The position numbers were made by a program, and so were the translations under genes. A DNA stretch of 64,000 bases from Ochotona curzoniae (taxonomy: Eukaryota; Chordata; Mammalia; Lagomorpha; Ochotonidae): contig NW_024465369.1 of assembly GCF_017591425.1 (NCBI RefSeq), forward strand, positions 22,474,501 to 22,538,500, in the 5' to 3' direction. This document shows, one piece after another, positions 1 through 11,392 of this stretch; positions within the stretch are counted from its first letter, which is position 1, and every line of letters begins with the position of its first letter. Below the pieces are notes generated by a model, which was not told the DNA's origin, ran no database searches, and saw only the letters and a program-made list of their open reading frames with translations.

Positions 1-1424
1 ATTTGAAATCCTGAGGAAGTTATGTCACAGCATGAAGAGGGGGAAGTACTTGGAATTTGACCGCTCTTACGCTGAATTCTGTGCCAACACTCATTATATA
101 AGTAAATTATAGCTATGATTTTCTATAAATTAAAGCTGGCTAGTCTGCTGAGACTGTGCTGAAATTTGGATGCCATATCTCCGGCAATATGGAAAAATGT
201 CTCTCTACTGTTTTCAGTTAAAACCTCTCTTTATTGCAAAGACAAAAGAAAATTCACTTCCATATACTTGAACTCAAAGCCATATAGAAATGTAGGAAAT
301 ACTCACATCTGAAAAATTGAGTTCAGCTTTTCATAGCCTTTAGAGATTGTTTTTGCAGACAATCTTTTTACTATGCTTTTATGCCAAACCTATTTTGAGA
401 ATTTGGAAAATACAACCAGTGTGTTACACTGAATATTCTTTAAAAGAAGCCAGATATGTTCCAGAAATATGGAAAAGTTACTTCCCAGCTCATATACCTA
501 AAAGAATGTCACCTATATATACTGTATACTATGGCAACATTTTAGCAGGTATTCAGGTTATATTTTTATAAGCTTACTGAAGTGCCATACAGTGAGATTA
601 AATTACTGAAGGTGATTGACAGAACTGAAGAAAAACAACACTCTTTTTTCTGATGATGGTGCTTTTGTCTTTGACCTAGGACATGCTTCGAGCTGTACGT
701 CAGTGGTTTTTGGGGGCAGGAGAGGCATCTTGGAGAGGACAGTAATACCTGAAAGTGATTTTTCGGAAAGCACATTCACATTCAGCTTGTCCCCAGGTTC
801 CTTCAGGACAAATGAGCACTTTTATTTCTCTTGACCTTGAGTTAGGCCTATGGGAACAAAAATCAATATTAAACCATAACAGGGGAGAGCCAGATGAGGG
901 CACTGGGTTTTTTTCCTTCCTGTTTTTACTTTGGATGCTAATGTAAAAGCAGCACATGATGTCCATTCTTTATTTTGAGGTTCTCTTGAGAGGTGCACAG
1001 TCGCTTGCCATATGTTTATCTTAAGTGACTTTTATTATCAGAAAACTCCATGGTAACTAATATTAACTGATACTTAAAAATTAAACAAGTGTTCTGATAA
1101 TCAAATCTGAACCTCATAAGAGTTTGTGGTAGTTTTAAAATCAATACAGGAAGCTAAGATCCTTTTGGTGCAAAAAAATGTAGGGAATTGATAGGGGGAA
1201 AAAGTCAATTTTCACAATACAAAAAAAAAAAAAAAGCTTTAAATATCCACAAAAGAAATGTGTGGACCTTATATTGGAGGAATTGGCAAAACTAGAACAC
1301 AGAGAATGGACAGAAATGCCATTTTCCTAAGTGGACAGATTATTTTAGATTGACTGCTCTTTCAAAATTATTTGTATTTTTTACTTAATCTCTTGTGAAA
1401 TCCAAATAAAAAAAAAACTTTTAG
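1..1424. other. unassigned AT-rich intron
   Basis: No gene, SINE or recognisable older repeat was seen. Only poly-A runs around 1221-1236 and 1408-1418 stand out. Small open frames here are short, overlap one another on both strands and have no recognisable product. Confidence 0.6.
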
Positions 1425-1429
1425 TGGTC

Positions 1430-1690
1430 TCAGAGCAGTTTTAGGTTGGTAGCAAAATTAATTGAAGGTGCGAAGATTTGTCCCTCCGCCGTGTGTAGTG
1501 CCTCCCGTTGTCAGCATCCCTGTGAGAGCAGTGCATTTCCCATCATTGATGAAACTACATGAACACATTGTAATCACCCAGAGTCTGAGTGGCTTATGTC
1601 CTCACATGCCATGGATTTGCATAGACATAAAATGACATGTCACCCTATGATGGAATATTTTTACTGCCTTGAAAACTCTGTCATTTTTTT
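1430..1690 (-). mobile_element. L1M 3'-UTR fragment
   Basis: The stretch reading GGTAGCAAAATTAATTG, CATCCCTGTGAGAGCAGTGCA, TGATGAAACTACATGAACAC and AATGACATGTCACCC follows, in the same order, the antisense of the 3' UTR of ancient mammalian L1 elements (L1MB/L1MC type). It is diverged and truncated. Subfamily not assigned. Confidence 0.55.
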
Positions 1691-2251
1691 CCTAATATAA
1701 CATAAAAATGGATTTAAACATTTTCCTGGAAGGAGAACTACTTAAGCATAGCCAAGAAAAATTTGAAAATGTGCTGCAGGTGCATGGAATAGATTGTGCC
1801 TGCTTCAGATGCCTGGTCTCTAGCTGCAAGAGAGGCCAGCGAAGTGTGTGTTTGGGTTTCTTAGCTTTGTACTTGAAAAGCAGACTTTACAGCCACCGAG
1901 TAACTTGGCTTTTGTGGAAGATTGTAGTGTTGTAGACGTTTGACAGATCCTCCTTTCCTTCCAAGGGCCACAGTAACTGCTGTTTGAACATAACAAGTAA
2001 ATGGCTCCCCTAAGTCTCGTGGTTTCACACAGTGGTCTTTAAGAAATGGAACAATTTTGTCTAAAATCTATGATTTATTCAAAATTCACGTTTGATAATA
2101 TTTTTGTTTTTCTGTAAACCTCAGATTTTGGCCTCACTATAGAAAACAGAAAAGGATGAGCAGAGCCCTTTGCCTTCCCTGGAGGAGACCGATTCCTTCC
2201 TGTTTGTTTCTGTGTCCTGTATTCAGACAGTTGGGCCTGTAATATATACAT
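1691..2251. other. unassigned intron
   Basis: No repeat family or coding signal was recognised. A 75-codon open frame at 1708-1935 has no recognisable motif or splice context. Confidence 0.5.
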
Positions 2252-2921
2252 ATTTTTAAGGGTTTATTGATTGATAGAAAAGCAGAGTTATAGGAGGGTG
2301 GGATTGGGGGGGAGGGAGAGGGAGATCCTCCATCCACTGATTCATTTCTTTTTTTTTTCTTTTTTTCTTTTTATATTTTTTTTCTTTAAGATTTATTTTT
2401 ATTATTTTTTCATTGGAAAGGCGGATATACAGAGAGGAGAGACAGAGAGGAAGATCTTCCGTCCGATGATTCACTCCCCAACAGGCCGATACTATGCCGA
2501 TCTGAAGCCAGGAGCCTCTTCCGGGTCTCCCACGCGGGTGCAGGTTCCCAAAGCTTTGGGCCATCCTCGACTGCCTTCCCAGGCCACAGGCAGGGAGCTG
2601 GAAGGGAAGCGGGGCTGCCGGGATTAGAACCGGCGCCCATATGGGATCCTGGGCGTGCAAGCTGAGGACCCTTAACCACTTGCACCACCGCGCCGGGCCC
2701 CACTGATTCATTTCTAAGATGTCTTCAACAGTCGGGGTTGGGCTACGGAGCCCACAATTCCAGCTGAGTCTCTCCTGAGGGTGGTAGCAGGGACAAAAAC
2801 ACTAGGGCCATCTTCTTTTCCAGATGCATTGGCAAGGAGCTAGATGAGAAGTGGAGCACCCAGGACCTGAATCTGTGCTCTGCTGTGGGATGTTTGTGTT
2901 GTAGGCACATGGTCCGCAAGG
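2252..2921 (-). mobile_element. older CSINE, split by a younger CSINE
   Basis: A diverged antisense CSINE begins with TTTTTAAGGGTTTATTGATTG and GATCCTCCATCCACTGATTC and resumes after 2715 with GGGCCATCTTCTTTTCC and AAGGAGCTAGATGAGAAGTGGAG. The gap is the insertion at 2350-2700, flanked by duplicated host sequence, so the two parts were one element. Confidence 0.75.
2350..2700 (-). mobile_element. young CSINE, nested insertion
   Basis: Full-length antisense pika-type CSINE: long T-rich tail (2349-2390), TTGGAAAGGCGGATATACAG, then GATTAGAACCGGCGCCC and the terminal CGCCGGGCCC. It is flanked by a perfect 15-bp direct repeat CACTGATTCATTTCT (2335-2349 and 2701-2715). High CpG retention and a perfect target-site duplication point to recent insertion. 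Confidence 0.9.
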
Positions 2922-3834
2922 CCATGTTTTGTTCATCTCTTCTACTTGTTCATTATTCGTTATGGAAGTGGGTCCAGGTTGTTGGAAAAGATGAAGTGAA
3001 CGTCTAATTGTGGTCTCACTTCAGTTTTAATATAGGCTGGTTAAGGAATAGTTCCTTAATGGGTGAAAATAATAACTGTTTATTAGTTCTCCCCTTTCAG
3101 TTTAATTATTTGTGTACTTTTTCGGCAGGGGGGCTTAGTTTAAGCAATTTACTAAATGGCATTTGACTTTCACCTTTCCATCATTAAAACCCAGGTGGTT
3201 GGCTAAATCCTCTTGTAATGGCGTTAATTAAGGCATTGGATAGTCTCTGGGGCTGTGTGTATTGAATTAATCTGTTAGCTTTGCATCTAATTCTTCACTT
3301 TGCATTTGAAGTGAAAGGAAGCTGTTTGCCTCTAAAGTTTAAAAGCCATTGATGTGATTGTTAAGCTTGGTATTTTAAGCCATTCCAGGCTGTAGTCTGG
3401 TTTTGAGTGGTACCTTCTAAAAATGCCCCAGTACAAATGATGCTTTGTTTTACCCAGAAAATATGAAGCTGCTTCTGATTATTTGCAGCTGCCTTGCCCA
3501 TCTTCTGTGGTTGTGGATTCTTAGGAACTCCGTGCAGTGGACTGCCTTGCTGAGCTATGGATTTTTGGGGTCTTGTTAGCAGACTCCAAAATCGTTCCCC
3601 AAGCAACAAAACAAGCACAAACAATTCATGGTTAAGGTGCTATATTTCTCTCAACCGGGCTTTTAAACATTCTGCAAAAATATTAGGATATTATTTCAGC
3701 ACAGAATGCAATCAGACTGGTTTTAAGTAGGAACAGAAGTGCTATTTGTTCCCTCTCATTTGATGGATTCCTTCTTAGTTTTTTTTCTTTCTTATCCCTC
3801 ATACAAGTTGAAAAGTCTGTGAAAAACACAGGTT
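2922..3834. other. unassigned intron
   Basis: Nothing recognised: no SINE, LTR, coding or RNA signature. Confidence 0.5.
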
Positions 3835-3940
3835 TCATAATTAGAAAACACAGATTCAAATTCCTGTTTTATTTGCAGGTGAACTTGGATAAATGTCTTA
3901 ATCTCGTACAATTGTCCTACAGGGATACAATAAAAAAATT
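3835..3940 (+). mobile_element. MIR fragment
   Basis: CACAGATTCAAATTCCTG, then GTGAACTTGGATAAATGTC follows the MIR core order (GGTTCAAATCCC, GTGACCTTGGGCAAGTTAC). Diverged and truncated at both ends. Confidence 0.55.
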
Positions 3941-3994
3941 GATAAATTTCTTGCTTGGCATTTTTTCACTAAACATTCACTGTAAGAACTTTTT

Positions 3995-4035
3995 TTTAAA
4001 AAGATATGTTTACTTTAATTGAAAGTCAGATGGAG

Positions 4036-4097
<62 letters not shown>

Positions 4098-4368
4098 AGA
4101 GAGAGAGAGAGAGAGAAATCTATTTGCTGGTTCATTCCTCTGAAACTGCTGGGGCTGGCCAGGCCAAAGCCAGGAGTCAAGAGGTTCGTCCATGTCTCCC
4201 ACGTCTGTGGCAGGGGTCCATACATTGGGCCACCCTCTTCTGTTTTTCCCAGGCCACCAGCAGGAAGCTGCATTGGAAATGGAGCAGCTGTGACTTGAAT
4301 TGGCTCCCACATGGGATGCTGATATTACAGGTTTGGTTTTACCTGTTATACCATGGTGCTGGACTCCA
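3995..4368 (-). mobile_element. CSINE with internal microsatellite
   Basis: Antisense CSINE: tail TTTAAAAAGATATGTTTACT, body AGGCCAAAGCCAGGAGTC, CCCAGGCCACCAGCAGG and CCCACATGGGATGCTG. A (GT)n-(GA)n tract has expanded where the tail-side GAGA motif of the SINE normally lies. Confidence 0.8.
4041..4116 (+). repeat. (GT)n-(GA)n compound microsatellite
   Basis: About 26 GT units at 4041-4092, a short ATGTG interruption, then about 10 GA units to 4116. It lies within the CSINE at 3995-4368. Likely length-polymorphic. Open frames over it are only Cys-Val or His-Thr repeats. Confidence 0.95.
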
Positions 4369-4894
4369 TTGTTTTCTTTCTAGAGAAATCTCGTATTATA
4401 AATTATAAAGCACAATCCAGACTCTCATAAAGTTTCTAGTTCCTAGAGCAGGCAGGACTGATATTCTGGAGGCTTTTCTCCGTGATTTCCCATTCCTGGC
4501 TGCTGGATTTGCCAAGTGCTTAAGGATGCTTCAGTCCCAAGGTTGTCCTTTCTCCCATAGGATGAAAAAGAGGAGGAGATATACTGAGCATTTACCCTGG
4601 GTCAGGCACCGGCACATCATGGAAACAGCTGATTCATGATGAATTTAATTGTCTATAGGGATACACTTGGAGGCATCTCTGGACCAGGGAGAAGGGAGCC
4701 AGCCCTGCAGATTTTCCACAGCCAGTGAGACCTACAATACACAACAGAATTGAGTCACTGTAAAGAACATTGCAGAACTCTAAGCAACACTTTTTGATGT
4801 GGGCTTGTTTTTATTTGTATATGTGTATATTTGTAAAAGCAACATGAAGCTTAATTTGTAAAGAATTCAAGATAATTTTCTTGTACATAAGAAA
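4369..4894. other. unassigned intron
   Basis: GAGCATTTACCCTGGGTCAGGCACC near 4590 resembles the 3' part of an L2/MIR-type repeat in antisense, but too little is preserved for a firm call. Otherwise nothing recognised. Confidence 0.4.
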
Positions 4895-5125
4895 GAAAGA
4901 TAGTTTCGGACAGGCAGTGATGCAAGTGCCTACCTCAGCAAGGATTGGGCCAGGCTGAGGCCTGGGTCCAAGAACCACCATAATTATCAGCAGGGACCAA
5001 GCACTTGAGCCCACACCTGCTCTTGTGTGCTTTAGCAGGAAACTAGAATTAGAAACAGGACCATAGACATCATGGGATGCAAGTATCCCAAGCAGCGCCT
5101 TAACTGATGTGTCTAACAGCTGTTC
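4895..5125 (-). mobile_element. diverged CSINE
   Basis: Antisense CSINE body GGGCCAGGCTGAGGCCTGG and head side CATGGGATGCAAGTATCCCA then AAGCAGCGCCTTAACTG. Heavily diverged and lacking the tail. Confidence 0.55.
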
Positions 5126-6025
5126 CATTTTAAAAAATTTAATTACATTTTACAGATTTTGCATTAAAGCTGCTTTTATTTAAATAAAAGAAAACCACAT
5201 AGAACAATGGTCTTACTTTGCATAGACTTAATTTTCAAAGAGCTTCATTCACTTATGTTTGATTTCCCTTGGAAAACTTGACATTTCATTTCCCATGGGA
5301 CCTATTTGAATCTCTCAGAACTAGAATTCTAGAATTTTTCTTTCTAAAAAAGTGTAAGCTTGATTTAATCTCACTGGCACGTAAAGCTTCTGGGGCAGGG
5401 ATTGGATACCAGTGATTTTGGTCCTGATGGAATCTTACTTTGTAGAGTTTGATATGAACTTTGTTTCTCATCAGAGTGTGCAAGGGATGAGGACTTTGGC
5501 CACAGTTGCCCTGTGTTTGACAGTGATGGCCTTGATAGAGGTGGGAAGTGGGACCCTTGTCCTTTACCCTCTCTCCCATGCCCTTCCTTTGGTGGCAGGC
5601 TGGCAAGAACATAGCAGCCATTGAAGTCCCAGTGTGGACTCCCAAGTTACTGTCCTGTGTGCTGGTGACTGCAGCATCCTGCTTTAGGTGTAAAGATCAC
5701 TTATGCTCCTGAACAAGTGGTTTTAATAAAGAAAACTTAGTGTCAGGAGCTTCCTGTTTTAAAGGCAGCTTACATTCAAGCACAGACAATTTGGGAGTTG
5801 TTATTGTCTCCGACATGGAGCACACACAAGGGTTGTCATGGTTTGGGCTGTCGTCTGGAGTTTTAGGAAATTGCAAACTGTCTGACAGAGGCCACGAGCC
5901 TGGATACCAGCTCCAGGATAAGGATGGGAGAGCACACCTGCACGCTGCTGGTTGTGCTTTTCACTTCCTGAAATTGAGCTGTTTGTATGTTAACACATAG
6001 TTTCTCTGTGAGAGCTTGGTTATTT
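5126..6025. other. unassigned intron
   Basis: No repeat or coding signature recognised. Overlapping open frames on both strands at 5286-5645 have no family motif or splice context. Confidence 0.5.
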
Positions 6026-6342
6026 ATTTTTAAGATTTATTAATTTGTATTGGAAAGGCAGATTTGCACAGAGAAGGAGAGACAGAAAGATCTTCCGTCT
6101 ATTGGTTCACTCCCCAAGGGACCACAACAGCTAGAGCTGAGCCAATCCGGAGCCAGGAGCCAGGAATCTCCTCCAGGTCTCCCATGTGGGTGCAGGGTCC
6201 CCAGGCTTTGGGCCATCCTTTACTGCTTTCTCAGGCCACAAGCAGGGAGCTGGTTGGAAAGTGGAGCAGCTGGGACAGGCAGCTATATGGAATCCTGGCA
6301 CATGTAAAGCGAGGACTTTAGCCACTACTGTGCAGGGGCCCC
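6026..6342 (-). mobile_element. CSINE
   Basis: Near full-length antisense copy: TTAAGATTTATTAATTTGTA, GATCTTCCGTCTATTGGTTC, AGGCCACAAGCAGGGAGCTG, ending GTGCAGGGGCCCCC. Moderately diverged. Confidence 0.88.
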
Positions 6343-6349
6343 CTTGTTT

Positions 6350-6670
6350 ATTTTTTAAGGCTAGCTTGGTTATTCATTTGAAAGGCACTGTGGTGGAAAC
6401 AAGAGACTAATGCTTGTTCACTCCCCCACAAATACTTGCAAAAGTCAGTGATGGGGTGGAGCAGGTGGAAGCCAGGTGCCAAACATTCTATTGTAATCTC
6501 TCCCATGGGTGGCAGGAAGCTTAGTACTTGGGCTATCATTCTTTGCCTCCCTAGACATGTAAGTGGGAAGCTGGATCAGAAGTGGAGGGCTGGGACTTAA
6601 ACTGGCTTTCTGATATGGAATGAGAGCATCCTGAGCTGCAGTTTACCGTGCATTACACCGCAGCTTCCAT
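6350..6670 (-). mobile_element. diverged CSINE
   Basis: Second antisense copy directly beside the previous one: TATTCATTTGAAAGGCACTG, CTCCCATGGGTGGCAGGAAG, AAGTGGGAAGCTGGATCAGA. An older subfamily (GAAAGGCA tail) than its neighbour. Confidence 0.7.
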
Positions 6671-7257
6671 CCCCAGGGCTTGTTTCTTCCCTCCATCCCA
6701 GAAGCAAATTGTCAAGGCAGCACTAAAATTATTTAGAAAACTGCTTTCTGAGTTCTATAAGTCAGAAGTATTTTGATACAGATGAGTACATCTTGTAATC
6801 GGCTTGGATTCATAAACTGAGCAGGAAGCTGCTTTCTCATGCTTCTGGTGGCCATTGGGAGTTCTGGCATGGTCAGGCTGTGGTGAAGGCTGTCCTCCTG
6901 GCCTGCGGGGGCAGCCTTCCCAACATGGGCTCATGTAGAGGAGCATCAGTGAGTGTTCTTCCCATAAGGGTTCTAGTCCCATCTGCAGGGCTCTACCCTC
7001 ACAATCTATAAACCATCATACTTGGGCCTGAGTTCAGCATAGGAAGTTGGAAAGTGAGGTGGGGGAACATGGTTCATTCTCAGCATTGTATTGTAAAAGT
7101 GCCATAAGTCTTGGGTTGTAAAGCACGCTATATCATGCACTTCTAAGGCAGAAAAAGCTGCTATCAATTAAATCACCATAATACTTTAAGATTTCTTGTG
7201 AACTACTTTAGAGGGACTTGTTTTTATTCTCTCTTTTTTGAGGAATAGAAATACATG
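6671..7257. other. unassigned intron
   Basis: No recognised feature. Confidence 0.5.
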
Positions 7258-7275
7258 GGTTAAAGTATTTTTAAA

Positions 7276-7597
7276 GATTTATTTTTTTTATTATTATTTA
7301 TTGGAAAGGCGGATATACAGAGAGGAGAGACAGAGAGGAAGATCTTCCATCCGATGATTCACTCCCCAAGTGAGCCGCAACGGGCCGATACTATGCCGAT
7401 CCGAAGCCAGGAGCCTCTTCCGGGTCTCCCACGCGGGTGCAGGGTCCCAAAGCTTTGGGCCGTCCTCAACTGCTTTCCCAGGCCACAGGCAGGGAGCTGG
7501 AAGGGAAGCGGGGCTGCCGGGATTAGAACCGGCGCCCATATGGGATCCCGGGCGTGCAAGGCGAGGACTTAACCACTTGCGCCACCGCGCCGGGCCC
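7276..7597 (-). mobile_element. young CSINE with 18-bp target-site duplication
   Basis: Full-length antisense pika-type copy with TTGGAAAGGCGGATATACAG, GATTAGAACCGGCGCCC and terminal CGCCGGGCCC. Flanked by GGTTAAAGTATTTTTAAA at 7258-7275 and 7598-7615, a perfect duplication. Little divergence from the copies at 2350 and 61191. Confidence 0.92.
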
Positions 7598-7615
7598 GGT
7601 TAAAGTATTTTTAAA

Positions 7616-8420
7616 AACATGTGTCCTCTGTTATTTTTCCATTCAGAGTTGTGGGGTCTGTTCTCCACACTGCATTGTCTTCTTGCTGTGCTATGTTGGG
7701 GCTGTAGTGTTTTTGCATTTTTCTCTATTTTCTCCAGCTGCAGGTGCAGGTTTGGTGTCACCCCTCTCACAGGCTCTAAGAGAGGTTTAGTGGAAGGCTT
7801 TCAGATCAAATCTGGAGTCAGTCTTCCTTCCACAGTGGCCCATCAGTGGTTTGTGTGTTGAAGCCTGGAAGGGCCTACAGTTGTGTTTGCTGTGTCAAGT
7901 GATGACCCAGGTTTGCACACACAAGGACTGTCGTATCACAGCCACTGCCTGAATGCGATTTTAAGATGTTACCAACTGCTAAGTGATTGTTTTTAATTAC
8001 ACTGTATTTTACTGGTTATAAAGCATATCATCTTTTTATGTAGTACTAAGGAAAAAAAGCTGTCAGTACAATTGCCATGATACGTAGTGACTTACAGTGT
8101 TTATTATATTTAAGATCTCTGCTACAGAAGTAAATCAGGAGTAAATATTGGTCTTTGAATCAGTACCCAATATGGTATTTGCTCATGGTAGGAAATGTGG
8201 AAAATATTGGAAAGAATTGAGGGAGAAAATCTGAGATATTATGTATTTTTTGCTTTATCATGCTTATATATTTTATAATTTAATCCTTGCAAAATGTCTA
8301 GTATTTTATTGTACTAGCATGCTATGGTTTGGGTCTAGTTTTTTCTCCAGTTTTTTTTTTCCATGGGTTAAAAAATGCTCCAGAAAATAATTCTTTTCTG
8401 TAAATTTTTGATTGCTTTAA
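7616..8420. other. unassigned AT-rich intron
   Basis: No recognised repeat or coding signal. Confidence 0.5.
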
Positions 8421-8430
8421 TAGAACTTTT

Positions 8431-8759
8431 TTTTAAAGATTTATTTATTTATTGGAAAGTCAGATATACAGAGAGGAGGAGAGACAGAGAAGATCTTCTG
8501 TCCGATAATTCACTCCCCAAGTGAGCACAACGGCTGATGCTGTGCCGATCCGGAGCCAGGATCCAGGAACTTCTTCCGGATATCCCACACAGGTGCAGGG
8601 TCCCAAAGCTTTGGGCCATCCTCGACTGCTTTCCCGGGCCACAAGCAGGGAGCTGGGTGGGAAGTGGAGCTGCTGGGATTAGAACCAGCGCCCATATGGG
8701 ATCCTGGCATGTTCAAGGTGAGGACTTTAGCCACTAACTAGGCCACGCCTCTGGGCCCC
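8431..8759 (-). mobile_element. CSINE
   Basis: Full-length antisense copy with TTGGAAAGTCAGATATACAG, GATTAGAACCAGCGCCC and terminal CTGGGCCC. A probable duplication TAGAACT(C)TTT flanks it at 8421 and 8760. Confidence 0.9.
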
Positions 8760-8908
8760 TAGAACTCTTTTTTTTTTTTTGCCGTGGAATTTGTGATAAA
8801 AGGAAATGAGCTTTTTAAAAGCTCTTACCACATTGTTTTCCAGAAAAGACGTATTGGTTACCAGCTGTTTAAGCAGTATGTGAGTGCATCTGCTTGCATG
8901 ATCCTTAA

Positions 8909-8978
8909 AATATATATGTGCATATGTATGTCTGTGTATAAACACACATTTTATGTATATATACACATATGTATGTGA
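8909..8978. repeat. TA/TG-rich low-complexity tract
   Basis: Imperfect alternation of TATATATG, CATATGTATG and TATATATACACATATG. It abuts the diverged CSINE that follows and may be its decayed tail. Confidence 0.7.
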
Positions 8979-8984
8979 GGCAAG

Positions 8985-9245
8985 CATACATAGTGCGATC
9001 TCCCGATCTGCTGGCTCGCTCCCACACTGCTTACATCCATGATATAGGACTAGGAGAACAGAAGCTAGGAGCCCAGAACATAATTCAGTTTTCTCATCTG
9101 GGCAACAGGGGCCTGATGATGTGACCCACCTACTGCTTCCTGCCTGGGTCTGCAACAGCAGGACACTGGAGTCAGTACCTGAACCAAGCATCTGTCCCAG
9201 TGAGGGACACAACCATCTTAGCTGTAACATTAACTGCCCAACCCA
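8985..9245 (-). mobile_element. diverged CSINE
   Basis: Antisense remnant: GATCTCCCGATCTGCTGGCTC, AAGCTAGGAGCCCAGAACA, GGACACAACCATCTTAGC. Most of the head is degraded. Confidence 0.5.
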
Positions 9246-10472
9246 TGACTCTTGCTAGAATTTAGTGTATTGTGGTTGTGAGTACTCTGCCAATTAAATA
9301 GGTTAAAATATGTTTCATTGTTTTCAGCTTTTGAGATTGGTAGATACTTTAATTTCGCGATTGTTTATGCTTCTTCTGTGCTTGCCTTTTCATGTCTATT
9401 TTTTCAGTTGACATTGAAAGAGGCTTATCAGGCCAGTTCTTTGCTCTTGCAACTGTGACCCCTGTTGTGCAGTAGTGGAGTTTTCTTAGAATGTCACTCA
9501 TTAGGGGAATTTTCCCTCAAGTTGCTGACTCTGTTCATGGATATAAGCGTCTTAGTGCATTGTTAAAGTGGCACATTCACGCCAAGGCTAGAAATACACT
9601 ATTCTGATTGGCTTAGATTCAAGATGTTTGTAGAGAACTCCAGCTAAGAGCATGGGAAGCCACTAAAATGAACCATCCAGTGGCGCTGTGCCTCTGTGTA
9701 CAGCGAGGGAGTGTAGGCGCCTCATCCTCCCTTGACATTTGGGAAGGCTCACCACAGGCAGCGGTAGAGCCAGCAGCAGCTCTTCAGTAATGAGTTGTGT
9801 ATTCATGGAAACAGGCTCTTAGCCCGGCTCCGTGCTTTTGGTTTCCAAACTGTGATAAGATAACAAAATTTTAAAAACATTATATCTAGAGTGATGTTAG
9901 AAATTTTCAGTGTCTTTTTTAAAGACCTATTTGGAAAAAGCCTTGGGCAGCCACCCACAATCACTTAGTTAAAGCAAAGAAGGGGTCAAATTATCATTAT
10001 GACTCCACATTGGTTGTTTTTACTCTTTCTCTGTCTGGCCTTTATTTTTAGCTGATGAACTGTGTGAATATAAAGGAAAACATATTTCCATGTTTCTCAC
10101 TCTAAGATAGAAGGCGGTAGACTTCATTTATAGTTTCTCTCTTCAGGGATATTTGAGATTTCTTATTTTAGAGTTTCTCTTTCTGCTAGAGGATTGTTTC
10201 TGAGGTTCTGACCAAAGACACTGATAATATCTTTCTCTATCTCATAAAGCCAAGTTCTCCTTAATATTCCTCTAGCTGTTGTAATTTTATCCTATTCAGA
10301 AACCATTTTTAAAGCCTTTCAATTAATCCATATTGGTAATAGTTAAATATACTTAATGGCAAAAGCAAAAGTTATGCGTGGATATTAGTAGATAATAGTG
10401 GATAATAGTAGATACCACTACTATTTCTTTTGTTTCCCTTTTCATTCTCTAACATATTTACTGTTGCTGTTG
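9246..10472. other. unassigned intron
   Basis: No SINE or coding signal. A short imperfect repeat of GATAATAGTA units lies at about 10384-10416. The rest is unique-looking sequence. Confidence 0.5.
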
Positions 10473-10806
10473 TTAAGATTTTGTTTATTTTACTTACTTG
10501 AAAGGCAGAGTTAGATGGATTTTCTGTTTGCTTCTTCATTCCTCAAACGGCCACAGTTGCCAAGGCTGGGGCAGACCACAGTACAGGCCACAGTCAGGAG
10601 CCAGAAAATCCATGCTCCGTGGAAATCTCTGTGGGTCTCTTATGGGGTCAGGGACCCTAGCACTCAGGGCATCTTACACTTTTCTCTCAGACATATTAAC
10701 AGGGAACTGGATGGCAAGTAGAGCAGCTGGGACTTAAAGCAGCACTTCACATGAAATGCCAGCTTGGTAGGTATTGACTTAACCCACTGCATTACAACAG
10801 CCCCAG
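10473..10806 (-). mobile_element. diverged CSINE
   Basis: Antisense copy: TTAAGATTTTGTTTATTTTA, ACTTGAAAGGCAGAGTTAGA, AACAGGGAACTGGATGGCAA, CACTGCATTACAACAGCCCC. Older GAAAGGCAGAG subfamily. Confidence 0.78.
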
Positions 10807-10809
10807 ATG

Positions 10810-11165
10810 CATTTTATTCTGTAAATTATGTGGAGTTTTAGATGTGTTTGGATATTAGTTCATACCAGTAGAAGTTGTTCAGTATTGCACGGGGCACATG
10901 GACTATAATTTATTATTCCCATGTTGTTGGACACATTCTATCCTTTTTGTTGTCTTTACAAATCAATCCAATAGTGACTCTCCTTATACGTAAAGTCTGT
11001 ACTTTTATAAAAATTACTGGGTAATAGACTTGTTCATTAGTAATTTTTGTAAAATTGTCATTTGAAAAGGTAATATTAAATTTGCAATTCCACCAGCAAT
11101 AAATGAGGATACTTGCTTAGTCAAAATTTTAGCATGTCATTATTTTAATCAAACTGTTCTTTAGA
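10810..11165 (-). mobile_element. ancient L1 fragment (probable)
   Basis: ACAAATCAATCCAATAGTGA, ATTACTGGGTAATAGAC and TTTGCAATTCCACCAGCAAT follow the antisense order of an old L1M/HAL1-type 3' region, where an equivalent CCAATTTACACTCCCACCAGCAGT motif occurs. Highly diverged. Confidence 0.4.
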
Positions 11166-11227
11166 ATAAAATTCCACATACTCCTGTGTGTGTGTTCACC
11201 ATTTTCAGGCACACAGAGTCTGTAACG

Positions 11228-11392
11228 TGGCTACATGGCCTAACCTGCTGTGTGAGCATGAACAAAATACCTGACCTGGTTGTGCCTCCTGCGTTAGTGA
11301 TCAGGTCTGAATGAATTCATGTTTGCAAACTGCTTAGCCCTTGCTTTGCACATCATTGTGTTCTGTAAGTATTTGTTGAAATGCATAAAAAT
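11228..11392 (+). mobile_element. MIR fragment
   Basis: CTGCTGTGTGAGCATGAACA, then ATTCATGTTTGCAAACTGCTTAG and TAAGTATTTGTTGAA parallel the MIR core and 3' half (GTGTGACCTTGGGCAA, GTAAAGCACTTAG, AATAAATGTT). Confidence 0.5.

Noticed and set aside
2600..2700. tRNA-like A and B boxes at the SINE heads
   Set aside because: They belong to tRNA-derived SINE promoters; no cloverleaf with acceptor stem and anticodon arm is preserved, so no tRNA gene is called.
2256..2711. Open frames of 97-151 codons on the - strand
   Set aside because: They are translations of the nested CSINE copies; the same peptide strings (for example LPACGLGKQ and GDPEEAPGSWL types) recur at every SINE in the window.
8727..9230. 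167-codon open frame on the - strand
   Set aside because: It runs across a diverged SINE and a TA/TG-rich tract, with no domain or splice context.
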